Below, one piece after another: positions 49,630 to 59,283 of a DNA stretch of 64,000 nucleotides. The notes below the pieces were generated by a model. That model made no database searches, had not been told where the DNA came from, and saw nothing but the letters and a program-made list of their open reading frames with translations. The position numbers and the translations under genes are program-made. Numbering within the stretch: the stretch's first letter is position 1; every line of letters begins with the position of its first letter. Source of the DNA: Bradyrhizobium algeriense (lineage in GTDB: Bacteria > Pseudomonadota > Alphaproteobacteria > Rhizobiales > Xanthobacteraceae). Location: the NCBI RefSeq assembly GCF_036924595.1, contig NZ_JAZHRV010000001.1, positions 4,898,001-4,962,000 on the forward strand, written 5' to 3'.

Positions 49630-51596
49630 GCGGCTTTCCCCAAAGGTTCTGTCGCACCAATTGTTTGCAGGTCGCGGATCTTGACCCGAGCCGCGATCAC
49701 GCCCTTGCGGCCATCCTCAAAGGTGACCTCGGTGGAAATGTCCGCCTCATGCGAACCGTCGTAGAGCGCCGTGACCAGTGGCGCATAGCGCTCGGCGATG
49801 AACCCGCGGCGAACTTTCTGGGTGCGGGTCAATTCGCCATCGTCTGCGTCGAGTTCCTTATGCAGAATGAGAAAGCGGCGAATCTGCGCGCCCGCCAGCA
49901 CCCTTCCCTCCGCGAGAGAGCGGTTCACCTCGGCAACATCTTTTGCCACCATGTCGTAGACCAGCGGATGGCCCGCCAGCTCCTGATAGGAACCGTATGC
50001 GAGGTTGTTACGTTCGGCCCAGTTTGCTACAGCGACCGGGTCGATATTAAGAAAGGCGCAAACGAAATCCCTGGAGTCGCCGTAAACGACTGCTTCCTTG
50101 ATGTTGGGAAAGAACTTCAACTTGTTCTCAAGATACTTCGGCGCAAACATCGTGCCGTCAGCCAGCCGACCAACATCCTTCGCGCGATCGATGATCTTGA
50201 GGTGCCCGGTCCTCTCGTCGAAGAAACCGGCGTCGCCGGTCTTGACGTAGCCGTCGGACGTCATGGCCTCCGCAGACTTCGCCTGATCCTTGAAGTATCC
50301 GACGAACATGCCCGGCGAGCGGAACTGCACCTCGCCTGTTTCCGCAATCCGGATGTCGACGTTCGGTGCAGCCGGGCCGACCGTATCGGAGTAGATCTCA
50401 CCGTCAGGCTGGCAGGTAACGTAAAGGAACGCTTCGGTCTGACCGTACAGTTGCTTCAGGTTCAATCCGATCGAGCGGTAGAACGCGAACAGATCCGGAC
50501 CGATGGCCTCGCCCGCAGTATAGGCGACGCGCACGCGAGACAGGCCAAGAACGTTCTTGAGGGGCTCGTAGACCATCAAGTGCCCGAGCGCATAGAGCAA
50601 CCGGCCAAACAGCGGTACCGGCTTTCCGGTCAAAATCGACTCGCCATACCGCCGCGCAATGCCAAGGAAGTAGTTGAACATGCGCCGCTTGATGGCTGCA
50701 GCGTCCTCCATGCGGATCATCACCCGCGTCAGCATGGCCTCGAAACCACGCGGCGGGGCGAAATAGAAGGTTGGTCCGATCTCGCGCCGATCCTGCTCGA
50801 TCGTCTCACCGCTCTCGGGACACGCCATGCAGAATCCAGCGACAATGCCCTGTGCATAGTTGAGGTAATGATCACCAACCCAGGCGAGCGGCAGGTAGGC
50901 GAGCGCCACGTCCTTGTCAGTCAGGCTGTCGAACCTGACGGTATCAGTCGCAGCGTCGATGCAGCCTCGCGCCGACAGCATGACGCCCTTCGACGCGCCG
51001 GTTGTTCCCGAGGTGTAGAGGATGATCGAGATGTCAGAACCTTCGCCCTGCCGGGTGAACCCATCGATCTGCCTGCCGAGCGCCGCGCTGGCCGCAAGCG
51101 CGGCGCGGCCGTCTTCGATGACATCGCCGATTGCGATCAATCGGTCGTGGCCGTAGTCATCGAGGCCACGCGGCTCGTCATAGACGACCTTATGGAGATG
51201 CGGCACCCGGTCGGATATAGAAAAGACCTTGTCGACCTGCTCCTGATCTTGCGCCGCAACAAACTTCACGTCGGCGTGAGCGAGGACATAAGCAAGCTCG
51301 TCGGCCACTGCATCCGCATAGACCGGAACCGGAATCGCGCGCAACACTTGCGCTGCCATCAGCGTCCAATAGAGCTTCGGCCGGTTGGAGCCAACGATGG
51401 CGATCGTGTCTCCTGGCTGTAGTCCAAGTCGATGCAAGCCCGCAGCGTAAGCGCGCACGATCTCTGCGACCTGGGCCCAGGTCCACGTCTGCCAGATGCC
51501 GAGATCCTTGTGCCGAAACGCAGGACGGCTGCTAAACTGCACGGCATTTCGCGCCAGCAGCTTGGGGAACGTGTCAAACGATCCGCCAACGGCCAT
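49626..51596 (-). CDS. Long-chain-type acyl-CoA synthetase (AMP-binding)
   Basis: A 656-residue ANL-superfamily enzyme that adenylates an organic or fatty acid and transfers it to CoA. The P-loop is ISIILYTSGTTGASKGVMLS; LYGQTEAFLYVTC, VKTGDAGFFDERTGHLKIID and the RAKDVGRLADG hinge follow. Its length and the LKFFPNIKEAVVYGDSRDFV region match the FadD15/long-chain group of actinobacterial and alphaproteobacterial type. The final catalytic lysine lies near LTRTQKVRRGF. It heads the transporter operon, which suggests that the imported acid is CoA-activated at once. Confidence 0.9.
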   Translation of the reverse strand: MAVGGSFDTFPKLLARNAVQFSSRPAFRHKDLGIWQTWTWAQVAEIVRAYAAGLHRLGLQPGDTIAIVGSNRPKLYWTLMAAQVLRAIPVPVYADAVADELAYVLAHADVKFVAAQDQEQVDKVFSISDRVPHLHKVVYDEPRGLDDYGHDRLIAIGDVIEDGRAALAASAALGRQIDGFTRQGEGSDISIILYTSGTTGASKGVMLSARGCIDAATDTVRFDSLTDKDVALAYLPLAWVGDHYLNYAQGIVAGFCMACPESGETIEQDRREIGPTFYFAPPRGFEAMLTRVMIRMEDAAAIKRRMFNYFLGIARRYGESILTGKPVPLFGRLLYALGHLMVYEPLKNVLGLSRVRVAYTAGEAIGPDLFAFYRSIGLNLKQLYGQTEAFLYVTCQPDGEIYSDTVGPAAPNVDIRIAETGEVQFRSPGMFVGYFKDQAKSAEAMTSDGYVKTGDAGFFDERTGHLKIIDRAKDVGRLADGTMFAPKYLENKLKFFPNIKEAVVYGDSRDFVCAFLNIDPVAVANWAERNNLAYGSYQELAGHPLVYDMVAKDVAEVNRSLAEGRVLAGAQIRRFLILHKELDADDGELTRTQKVRRGFIAERYAPLVTALYDGSHEADISTEVTFEDGRKGVIAARVKIRDLQTIGATEPLGKAA

Positions 51597-51856
51597 GTCG
51601 GTCTCTATCCAAAACCGGCACGTTGGTTCGCGCCTGCTTATTGTGAGGCTGCGCCCTTCGGGAAGCAGCCATACGGATTCCGCATGCGTCCCTTACATTA
51701 CAACGGATCGCAAGTCCTACAAGTCCCGGCTTGACCGAGCCGAACCCATTGGGGGCATCAGTTGGTATAAATGAGAAAGCGGGCGACCGACGGTGGGTTA
51801 GCTTGGCTCTACTTGCAGTAGCAGGTCTTCGAGGATGCAGACCGTAATTCACCGAT

Positions 51857-52213
51857 TCAACAGGTAACGTGAAAAAGGCCGATCCTCTTCGCGCGCGAGT
51901 TGTTGAACGTATGGATCGCCTCAGGCGTCGGCTGCAGCAGAACCGTGCAGCCCTTTCTCGCAAAATACGCCTCAGCTTCCGGCGATAGATGCACATTGCC
52001 CATCTGGCCCGAGCCAAGAATTAGCTGCTCGCATCCGTCCTCAAAGACGAACTTCGCTTCGTCCTTCGAGAGGACATGCGAGGTGCCGTAGTACTTCTTC
52101 GACAGCTTCTTCTTCCGCTTTGCCACTTCGCCGGACAGCCGAATGATCACGTCGTGTTCATAGGTCTTCCCGTCAATCGTGATGGTGCCGAATGTCGTGC
52201 GTTCGATCTCCAT
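51857..52213 (-). CDS. Mth938-like domain protein
   Basis: A 118-residue soluble protein of the Mth938/DUF498 fold, related to mitochondrial complex I assembly factor NDUFAF3. The conserved parts are FVFEDGCEQLILGSGQMGNV, HLSPEAEAYF, and LQPTPEAIHTFNNSRAKRIG then LFHVTC. GAGGAGG lies seven bases before the ATG. The precise role in bacteria is not established. It stands between the transporter operon and an amidase gene. Confidence 0.85.
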   Translation of the reverse strand: MEIERTTFGTITIDGKTYEHDVIIRLSGEVAKRKKKLSKKYYGTSHVLSKDEAKFVFEDGCEQLILGSGQMGNVHLSPEAEAYFARKGCTVLLQPTPEAIHTFNNSRAKRIGLFHVTC

Positions 52214-52378
52214 GGCCTGACCTCCTCATGATCCCGGCACGAGGCCCCGACTCCGCGTCGGCAGACGAGCCTGGCATCGATGTCAGGGCAGCCCGCGTCG
52301 CTCGTCGGCTCGCGGGCCTCCTGTTTCCGAACCTTGGGCCCCAGCGGTGCCGTTAGCCGGCAATTCGCTGCCTGCCGT

Positions 52379-54025
52379 CTACCCGACAATCTGAAACGCG
52401 TCAGCCGCACGCAACACGGTGCCGTCCTCCCAGTGGCGTCCGACCAGCATCATGCCAACAGGGAGCCCTTCCGACATGCCTACCGGAACCGTCGCGGCAG
52501 GATGGCCAGTGACGTCGAACGGGCAAGTGTTGGAAATCATCTCGAGTGCCCGCGCAACGTAGTCCTCGCGGCTCGCGTCCGGCGGTGGGAGTAACGTGGC
52601 CTTCAAAGGTAACGTCGGCATGAGCAGGAGATCGACGCCTTTGAGTTGCTCATCGTAGGCGGCGCGTAGCACGCGCGCGAGGTTTTGGGCCTTCGCGTAG
52701 TAGCGGCCCTGGTAATTGTCCTGCATGTACTGGCCGAGCAGGACAACGAGCTTGACGGTCTCCGAAAGGTCGTTGGCGCGCACCCGCCGGCTCCGACCGT
52801 AGAAGTCCAGCAGCGAAGTCGTGTAGTGCCCTTTCCAGTTGGTTCCCATGCTGTTGCCCGCGACCATCAGCGCCGTGGCGCCCTCCACGGCGATCGCGTT
52901 CCAGATATGGATGCCGTCACGGTGGAGAGGGATCGATACGTCGTTCACGGTTCCCCCCGCTCGCGTCATCCGCTGTGCCGCCTCGCGCACCATGGCATCG
53001 ACATCGGGCTCGGAATTGGGCCAGCCAAACCCTTCCTTGACGATCCCGATCCGCAGGCCGCGGGCGTCTCCGGTGAGCTGCTTGGTATACGCTTCGGTAC
53101 GCAGTCCCGCCGGTTGGCGCGGGTCGAGGCCATCGGCTCCGGCGAGCACCTCGAGAAGCCGGGCGGCATCGCCGGCGGTACGGGCAATGGGTCCGGTATG
53201 ATCAAGTGTTAATTCGATCGGGAAGACACCTGTGTAGGGCACAAGCCCGTGGGTTGGCTTGTGGCCAACCGCTCCGCAGAAAGAGCTGGGAATTCGGATC
53301 GACCCTCCCTGGTCGCCCCCGATGGCCATGTCGCACTCGCCGGCGACGACGAGCGCCGCGCTGCCGCTGGAGGAGCCTCCGGCAGATCGCTTCGGATCGT
53401 GCGGATTGAGTACGGGCCCAGTATCGGAGGTATGGCTACCGCCCGAGAAGCAAAGATGCTCGCACACGGCCTTGCCGACGATCTCTCCACCGGCATCGAG
53501 GATGCGGGTCACAATGGTTGCGTCCACGTCAGGGACGTAGCCCTCCAGCACGTTGGAACCGTTCATCATCGGGATGCCGGCAACGCACACATTGTCTTTG
53601 ATGGCGATTTTCTTGCCCGCGAGAGGCCCCGACGTTGCGCCTTTGATCGAGCATCTCCAGTACCAGGCGTTGAGCCGATTGTCCGAGACACCTGGTCGAA
53701 ACCCCGCGTCCCGCGGGTACTTCACCGCCAATGTCGGCTCCGCGAACTGGTCCAGGCGACGGTACGACGCGAGCACGCCGTCCATGAGGTTGCGGAACGA
53801 CGTCAAATCGGCGCGGCTGAGAGCCAAATTGTAGGATTTGGCGATGCGCTCCAATTCAGGCAGCGGTGGCTTGCGTAGAATCCGCGGCGCCGTCGCCGTC
53901 GGGGGTGGCGGTTGCGTACCCGCCTCGGCGGCCGCACGAACGGGCGTTGTCGCCGCGGCGACAACGGTTGCTGCTGCGCCGGCATGAAGGAAGCGACGAC
54001 GCGAATAGTCTGGCGAGGCTCTCAT
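52379..54025 (-). CDS. Tat-exported amidase (amidase signature family)
   Basis: A 548-residue amidase. A twin-arginine signal (YSRRRFLHAGAAATVVAAAT) sends it to the periplasm. The Ser-cisSer-Lys triad is visible: Lys in KKIAIKDNV, and the Ser pair in RSAGGSSSGSAA and GGDQGGSIRIPSSF. It hydrolyses an amide of unknown identity. ATG 54025 has GAGGATGTGCT upstream; an in-frame start at 54046 is less likely. Export of an amidase signature enzyme is somewhat unusual and suggests extracytoplasmic substrates. Confidence 0.9.
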   Translation of the reverse strand: MRASPDYSRRRFLHAGAAATVVAAATTPVRAAAEAGTQPPPPTATAPRILRKPPLPELERIAKSYNLALSRADLTSFRNLMDGVLASYRRLDQFAEPTLAVKYPRDAGFRPGVSDNRLNAWYWRCSIKGATSGPLAGKKIAIKDNVCVAGIPMMNGSNVLEGYVPDVDATIVTRILDAGGEIVGKAVCEHLCFSGGSHTSDTGPVLNPHDPKRSAGGSSSGSAALVVAGECDMAIGGDQGGSIRIPSSFCGAVGHKPTHGLVPYTGVFPIELTLDHTGPIARTAGDAARLLEVLAGADGLDPRQPAGLRTEAYTKQLTGDARGLRIGIVKEGFGWPNSEPDVDAMVREAAQRMTRAGGTVNDVSIPLHRDGIHIWNAIAVEGATALMVAGNSMGTNWKGHYTTSLLDFYGRSRRVRANDLSETVKLVVLLGQYMQDNYQGRYYAKAQNLARVLRAAYDEQLKGVDLLLMPTLPLKATLLPPPDASREDYVARALEMISNTCPFDVTGHPAATVPVGMSEGLPVGMMLVGRHWEDGTVLRAADAFQIVG

Positions 54026-54498
54026 AGCACATCCTCCCTCGACCAATGGGTTGACTTCTCAAATCCACCGCCCGCCCTAAAGCGTCGGGGACCGTCTGGT
54101 GGTCGATGGCCGCGACGGTCACCAAGCGGAGGCCGCCGACGCTGCGGCCGGCGTGCCAAGCTGCAACATCACAATGAGTACTTGCATTCGGACAGGGCTG
54201 AAGCGCAGCAGCCGCATGAGGTTGGGGCGTGAGGCCTGGCCGAGCGGATCAGGACGGCAATTAAGGCCTGTACTGGATGCCTCCGGCATCCTCGCGCGCA
54301 CTGCGGAGCGACGCGCCGTCCAGCAGCAGATTATCGCGCAGCCAGCGGCGAATTCAAGAGCTTGCATCTTTCCCGGTCCGCGCTCGGCAGCCACGTCGCG
54401 GAGCACTTCCACCTTCGCGACACACGCACAGTCAAGCTACACGCGAGATGTCTCCAGCGACCATCGGAGGCTTGCTTCAAAGTTCAGTCTTCACGATT
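54026..54498. other. Intergenic stretch, no gene seen
   Basis: No supported gene on either strand. A small hairpin (GGATGC-ctcc-GGCATCC) lies near 54272. Confidence 0.45.
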
Positions 54499-54660
54499 TC
54501 ACTGCACCCGGTATTTGCTCATGTAGTGCTTGCGCATGATCTTGCGGGTCTGCTCCGCAAGGCGCCTGTTAGTGCTCGCCTGCGGCTCGTCGCGGCGCTC
54601 CGGCGGCTTCGGCCGATGCGGATGAGGGCGCTGTTTGGTCGAATGCTGCCTTCGGGTCAA
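54499..54660 (-). CDS. Possible small basic protein
   Basis: A 53-residue frame from TTG 54660 (AAAGG about eight bases upstream): TRRQHSTKQRPHPHRPKPPE, then STNRRLAEQTRKIMRKHYMS, KYRVQ. Highly basic, Pro/His-rich N-terminus and a helical C-terminus. It follows the SAM hydrolase-like gene closely. Function unknown; the non-ATG start makes it uncertain. Confidence 0.4.
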   Translation of the reverse strand: MTRRQHSTKQRPHPHRPKPPERRDEPQASTNRRLAEQTRKIMRKHYMSKYRVQ

Positions 54661-54676
54661 AGCGACAGACCTTTGT

Positions 54677-55402
54677 TCATGCGATCTCGACCGGACTGCC
54701 GATGGCAAGACCGAGATCGCGGTCCGCCCGCCCCTGATTGACGGCAATTTCGGCAAGCCCGTTGGAGTTCTCATACCAGAAAGCCGCGCCTGACGGCAGA
54801 TCACTGAAGGTCCTCGCGCGGTCCAGAACCCGATCCACGGCGGTCAGCCTTGCGCCGGGCGGCAGCATAGCCGCCCTCACCCCGGTCATCGCATTGCCGT
54901 AGTGGTCGATGTAAACGATCTCGCACAGGTCATCCGGCCAGTCTGCCCGACGATCTGCGCCATCGTGACGAGGTCGGCCGGGCGGCGGATCACCGCGCGC
55001 CAGCATGGCCGCCACGGGGGCGAAGAGGTCGCGGCCGTGAAAGCTGGCCGAAAGATGCTTCGGCTTCCAGTCGATGTCCCAGCTGCGCGTCTCTTGAGCT
55101 CTGCGCTGGATCAGCTCAAACAAGCCGTTGCCGGGGCCGATATACCAGCGGCCATCGGCTTCGACAAAAATGGATGGCCGCGTCCCGCCCACGCCCGGAT
55201 CGACAACGCAGAGAAAGACGGTTCGCACGGGAAACCATACGGCATAGGCCGCCAAAAGATACGCCGATACCTTAGGGTTGCCGACCGGCGCATCGGCGAA
55301 GAGGTCGATAATGGGTATGCCCGGCGCCATCTGGTGCAGCACCGCCTTCATCTGACCCGTATACGGACCGTGCAACCCAAAATCGGTGAACAGCGCAATC
55401 AT
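54677..55402 (-). CDS. SAM hydrolase (hydroxide adenosyltransferase)-like protein
   Basis: A 241-residue DUF62-family protein. Members hydrolyse S-adenosylmethionine to adenosine and methionine, and relatives halogenate it. The N-terminal IALFTDFGLHGPYTGQMKAV, VVDPGVGGTRP, FHGRDLFAPVAAML and the C-terminal IDHYGNAMTGV (the Asn that contacts adenosine) are typical. The usual PDNG motif reads GPGNG here, so the conserved Asp is replaced by Gly. Activity is therefore uncertain. Confidence 0.82.
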   Translation of the reverse strand: MIALFTDFGLHGPYTGQMKAVLHQMAPGIPIIDLFADAPVGNPKVSAYLLAAYAVWFPVRTVFLCVVDPGVGGTRPSIFVEADGRWYIGPGNGLFELIQRRAQETRSWDIDWKPKHLSASFHGRDLFAPVAAMLARGDPPPGRPRHDGADRRADWPDDLCEIVYIDHYGNAMTGVRAAMLPPGARLTAVDRVLDRARTFSDLPSGAAFWYENSNGLAEIAVNQGRADRDLGLAIGSPVEIA

Positions 55403-55557
55403 GGTGTCAGCTTGCCCAAGTGCGTGTGGCCACTTCGCTCGAAAGCGCTATACTGACCCATCCGAGCCGTGCGGCGGACCGCGGTCACAGCAGCACGCCG
55501 AATCCCGCTTTGCTCTCCCTCAATCGGCTCGCCCACTGTGATCGTAGGCTCGGCGCA

Positions 55558-55764
55558 ATGTCGATCTCGCGTCTGCTCATCATCTTCGGCTTGTCGCTCG
55601 TTGTGCTTGGGCTGCTATGGCCAGTGATCAGCGAGATCGGTTTGGGCCGCCTGCCCGGCGACATCGTCATCGAGCGCGACAACTTCCGCGTTTATATCCC
55701 GCTCGCAACATCGCTGCTGGTCAGCGTGATCCTTTCCCTGATCCTTTGGCTCGCTAACCGTTAG
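55558..55764 (+). CDS. DUF2905 family small membrane protein
   Basis: A 68-residue protein with two transmembrane helices (LLIIFGLSLVVLGLLWPVI and YIPLATSLLVSVILSLILWL) around the family loop GLGRLPGDIVIERDNFRVYI. The short ATG 55558 start gives the standard family length; the longer upstream frame is not protein-like. Function unknown. Confidence 0.85.
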   Translation: MSISRLLIIFGLSLVVLGLLWPVISEIGLGRLPGDIVIERDNFRVYIPLATSLLVSVILSLILWLANR

Positions 55765-56086
55765 CCGTCGGCGCCTCTTGCTCAGGATGGACGGCGCTCG
55801 GGCGCGTTCGCGGCCGGCCTGCTGGCAGCATCATCGTCTGCGCCGTGAGCAGCCACGGCGTCCACATCAGTCGTGTGGCCTGCACCCAAAACGAAAAAGG
55901 GTTAGCTGCCTCGAACGAGGATCCGAGCGCTTCAAAGGACGGTGTTGCCCGCAGGTTGATTGACATCTGCTCCCAATCACCATTCGGCGATTGCCGGTGA
56001 ATGATGTCGATGTCGAGGCCGGGCAAACGAGCGCTTGCTCTTGTGGCATCGATATCGCTGTCTGGACTGTACATCCGCTCAGGCAT
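55754..56086 (-). CDS. Small protein, unknown (phasin-like length)
   Basis: A 110-residue soluble protein: LPGLDIDIIHRQSPNGDWEQ, MSINLRATPSFEALGSSFEA, ANPFSFWVQATRLMWTPWLL. The Asn-Pro-Phe-x-Phe-Trp...W.PWL pattern looks conserved and amphipathic, but no family can be named. AGAGG precedes the ATG. Its end overlaps the convergent DUF2905 gene by eleven bases. Confidence 0.6.
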   Translation of the reverse strand: MPERMYSPDSDIDATRASARLPGLDIDIIHRQSPNGDWEQMSINLRATPSFEALGSSFEAANPFSFWVQATRLMWTPWLLTAQTMMLPAGRPRTRPSAVHPEQEAPTANG

Positions 56087-56376
56087 CGGCCTCTATCATC
56101 TCCGTGCACCGATTGCGTCCCGCTGGGCACCCGCAGCGACCGGCTTATTGATTATCGCTCATTATTCCGGGCAATGAAAGCTCGGAGACTTGCTGCCACG
56201 ACCATGGCCGCACCTTGCGGAAGGACGGAACCCCGCCTCCTTGAGGCGGGCGTGGCGTTTCATCTGGATCAGTTGAAGGCGGTTAGCCGTGTGGCGTGCC
56301 GACCGCGCTGCCTTGCTTTCACAGAAGACCTTCGGCCGGTCGTCATTTGTTCGCCGGCTTTGATCTTTCTGGAGGG

Positions 56377-57531
56377 TCAGGTCGCTGGCGTCGAGTGGGT
56401 CACCACAAGCTGTCTGTCAGAATCGAACATAACCCTTGTTCTGAACCGCTGACATTGCCGATCCAGCGTCTGTTGTAGCCATTCCATGTCCTGGCGCGAC
56501 GGATAGGATAATCGAAAGTTCCTGATCTGCAGGGGAACCAGATTCAGTGCTTGGAGGCTTCCGCTGGTCCGCTGCAGGTCCGCAAAATACATCAGCGCCA
56601 GATCGTCACGGTACTGCTCGTAGCCACGAATGCCCTCATAATCGTTCAGAAAATCGCCGCAGCCATAGAGAATGAGACGATTGCGATAGATTTCGATGGC
56701 TCTTGGGTGATGCGAAGAATGTCCGTGAACCACAGATACCCCTGCTTCGTCGATGAGAGTTCGAGCGAAAGCCATCTGTTCATCTGGAACATGATATCCC
56801 CAATTGGATCCCCAATGAATTGAAACGACGACAAGATCGTCCGGGCGCTTGAGCGCGGCGATTTGATTGGCAACCCTCGAAGCGTCCTGTTCGGACACCC
56901 CGGACAACAAATTGATACCGGGTGTATGGGCTGTTGCCGCCCAGTCGGGAGGAATGCCGCTCGAAACGGTGCCGAACGAAAAAAACAGAAGCCGCGCCGT
57001 CGAAAAATTCAGCGCTGCTGGTGCGCAGGCTTCGAGATCATTGCGCCCCGCACCCGCTGTCTTGACGTTCATCTTTTGCAGGGTCGTCAGCGTCTCCAGC
57101 AAGCCGGCCCGTCCCCAATCGAGCGTATGGTTATTGGCCAATGCACAACAGTCAATCCTCGCGGCCGCGAGACATGCTGCATTCTCGGGGCTCATGCGGT
57201 AATTGATACCCCTGTGCGCACGATCGTTGCCGCGGGTCACGGCCGTTTCGAGATTGATGATGCGAGCGTCCGGTTGCATGCGCTTGAATTCGTCCAGTGC
57301 AACGCCCCAGACGTAAGACGGCCCGTTGCGCCGCGGAATGCGGCCGTTCACCTGCTCGGCGAGCAGCACATAATCTTCCGCCGATCGGATGTAATTCTCG
57401 TACAGTTCCGGGCTACAGGGGTACGCCAGCACCTGATCGATGCCGCGTCCGCACATGACATCTCCGCACAAAAAGAGCCGCAGCGAATGCCGCTGTGGCT
57501 GAGTGGTCTGCACCTGCGGTTCGTCACGCAT
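56377..57531 (-). CDS. CapA-like metallophosphoesterase-fold protein
   Basis: A 384-residue protein of the CapA/PgsA poly-gamma-glutamate biosynthesis family. FLCGDVMCGRGIDQVL, ARIINLETAVT, CCALANNHTLDWGRAGLLET and VVVSIHWGSNWG, then VVHGHSSHHPRAIEIY form the metal-binding pattern. There is no obvious membrane anchor, so it may be cytoplasmic and not a true capsule enzyme. It follows the RNase Z-like gene by 53 bases on the same strand. Confidence 0.87.
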   Translation of the reverse strand: MRDEPQVQTTQPQRHSLRLFLCGDVMCGRGIDQVLAYPCSPELYENYIRSAEDYVLLAEQVNGRIPRRNGPSYVWGVALDEFKRMQPDARIINLETAVTRGNDRAHRGINYRMSPENAACLAAARIDCCALANNHTLDWGRAGLLETLTTLQKMNVKTAGAGRNDLEACAPAALNFSTARLLFFSFGTVSSGIPPDWAATAHTPGINLLSGVSEQDASRVANQIAALKRPDDLVVVSIHWGSNWGYHVPDEQMAFARTLIDEAGVSVVHGHSSHHPRAIEIYRNRLILYGCGDFLNDYEGIRGYEQYRDDLALMYFADLQRTSGSLQALNLVPLQIRNFRLSYPSRQDMEWLQQTLDRQCQRFRTRVMFDSDRQLVVTHSTPAT

Positions 57532-57584
57532 GAAATGCCGCCTCAGCAGGCCAGAGCATCAGCAATGGCGTGGCCCCCTTCGGA

Positions 57585-58592
57585 TCAGGCGCAGGGCCTC
57601 CCAAACGCCGCCATCACTTCGGCCAACATCCGCCCCTCCTCCCCAGCATAACGCGGCGAGAAATGAAACGGCTCGACGCGGCGCACGTTGGCGTCTCGCG
57701 CAATCTGTCCTGCCGCAGTGGTCGTCAGATGCGCGCGCTGCTTCGCCAATGCGGCATCCGTCCCTGCAAAAGCCGCCTCAATGAAGAGGACGTCTGCATC
57801 CTGAACGAGAGCAACGATCGCGGCACGGTTGGCGACCGTGTCGGCGACATCGGTGATATAGGCAATCTTCTGTCCGGCAGCGACAGTCAAGAGATCGCGC
57901 AGGCTACCGAGCCGAACGAGCCGATTGTCCGATGTCGCCGATCCATCGATATGGATCAAATGATCGTCAGGACGGCCTTCGACAATGGCATTCTTGAGCG
58001 CCCGCAGCCACGGGCCGACAGGCAGCCCGCGGTCGGCTAATCGGTTCTTCCAAACGTTGACATGCGCTGCCTCCTGCAGCGCAAAGCCGAGGCAAGGCAC
58101 GCGATGCTCCAGGATGGCGGCCGATACGTGATAGGTCGGCTCCCTGTACAGTATGCCGTCAAACGTGGCGTTCGCGACCAATTGCTCTGCGACAAAAGCC
58201 CTTTTCAGCCGGAACTGCGTGGTGGAGACGGAATGCGGCGTCGCGAGCTCGCTCACGATGAAAACGAGATCGCAGCGATAGCTGTCAACCAGGTTCCAAT
58301 GATAGCCCTGAAGTTTGTGATGGACGCGCTCGGCGAATCCGGACGGGCCGTAGAGGTGCACAGATTTCTCGCGCCCTACCAGCAAACGGAGCAGATGGTC
58401 GAATCCAACGAAATGATCGATATGCGCATGCGAGACGAAGATTTGGTCGACACGTTGTATCTTCCGCGGCGATAGCGAGGCGATTTCCCCGATATCGAAC
58501 AGCAGACCGCGCGTCTCGAACAACGTCTCAACATAGACCGTCGGGTCGCCGTAGCGTCCGTTGACCAGGCTGGGATGGAGAAGCGGCCGCAT
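57585..58592 (-). CDS. RNase Z-like metallo-beta-lactamase fold hydrolase
   Basis: About 335 residues. The metal site is FVSHAHIDHFVGFDHLL (HxHxDH), with IAYITDVADT and the exosite-like AHLTTTAAGQIARDANVRRV further on, then PFHFSPRY. This resembles RNase Z (tRNA 3' processing) but with divergent spacing, so it may be a relative with another phosphodiester or ester substrate. Starts at 58646 (TTG), 58628 and 58592 (ATG) are possible; the last gives the usual N-terminus. Confidence 0.78.
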   Translation of the reverse strand: MRPLLHPSLVNGRYGDPTVYVETLFETRGLLFDIGEIASLSPRKIQRVDQIFVSHAHIDHFVGFDHLLRLLVGREKSVHLYGPSGFAERVHHKLQGYHWNLVDSYRCDLVFIVSELATPHSVSTTQFRLKRAFVAEQLVANATFDGILYREPTYHVSAAILEHRVPCLGFALQEAAHVNVWKNRLADRGLPVGPWLRALKNAIVEGRPDDHLIHIDGSATSDNRLVRLGSLRDLLTVAAGQKIAYITDVADTVANRAAIVALVQDADVLFIEAAFAGTDAALAKQRAHLTTTAAGQIARDANVRRVEPFHFSPRYAGEEGRMLAEVMAAFGRPCA

Positions 58593-58833
58593 GGCAAGCA
58601 GTTTTCCCGCAGCGAACCTTCCGCGCATCTTCGCGAATGGCGTCAATATTGTCGCTTTGTTGCGACGCCAATCAGCATACTACACAACGCCGGCGCGGGC
58701 GGGTATCGATTTTCGACCTATCGTTCGGTTGCGCGATCGCGTGCGCAAGACGATGCTGATCCGCTGGCGGAGCCATCCCCAAGAGCTCGTCAAGCCCGAG
58801 GCGATGTCTCCTGCGGCCTGAAGGAGAAAACAT

Positions 58834-59283
58834 ATGGAACTCGCATCAAGTGCGTTCGCCGATGGTTCGGTCATTCCGCGACGCTTTACCTGCGATGGGG
58901 ACAACCTTTCCCCGCCTTTGCAATGGTCCGGCGCGCCAGCCGGAACGCGGAGTTTCGTCGTGCTCTGTGACGATCCCGATGCGCCCTCCGGCACATGGCA
59001 CCATTGGGCGGCCTACGATATTCCACCGACCGTGGTGGAACTTGCGGTCGGGGCCGCGCAGGACACAAAAATGAAACAGGCGGTCAACGATTTTCGGAAG
59101 CTGGGCTATGGCGGCCCTTGTCCCCCTCATGGCCACGGACCTCACCGCTATCACTTCCGGCTTCTCGCCCTCTCCGCGGAGCACCTGCGAGTGCACAGCA
59201 ATACGCCTTGCAGGGACGTCGAGCGGGAAGCACGTAACCATACGATCGCGGAAGCAACCCTCGTCGGCCTGTATCAAAGATAA
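58834..59283 (+). CDS. YbhB/YbcL (PEBP, Raf-kinase-inhibitor-like) protein
   Basis: A 149-residue PEBP-fold protein. IPRRFTCDGDNLSPPLQWSG, FVVLCDDPDAPSGTWHHWAA and GYGGPCPPHGHGPHRYHFRL contain the conserved ligand-binding pocket residues (Asp-Pro-Asp-Ala-Pro and Gly-Pro-Cys-Pro-Pro). The role of bacterial members is not defined. GGAG precedes the ATG. Confidence 0.92.
   Translation: MELASSAFADGSVIPRRFTCDGDNLSPPLQWSGAPAGTRSFVVLCDDPDAPSGTWHHWAAYDIPPTVVELAVGAAQDTKMKQAVNDFRKLGYGGPCPPHGHGPHRYHFRLLALSAEHLRVHSNTPCRDVEREARNHTIAEATLVGLYQR

Noticed and set aside
49665..51422. 585-codon open frame on the plus strand
   Set aside because: It is antisense to the acyl-CoA synthetase, which has all ANL motifs.
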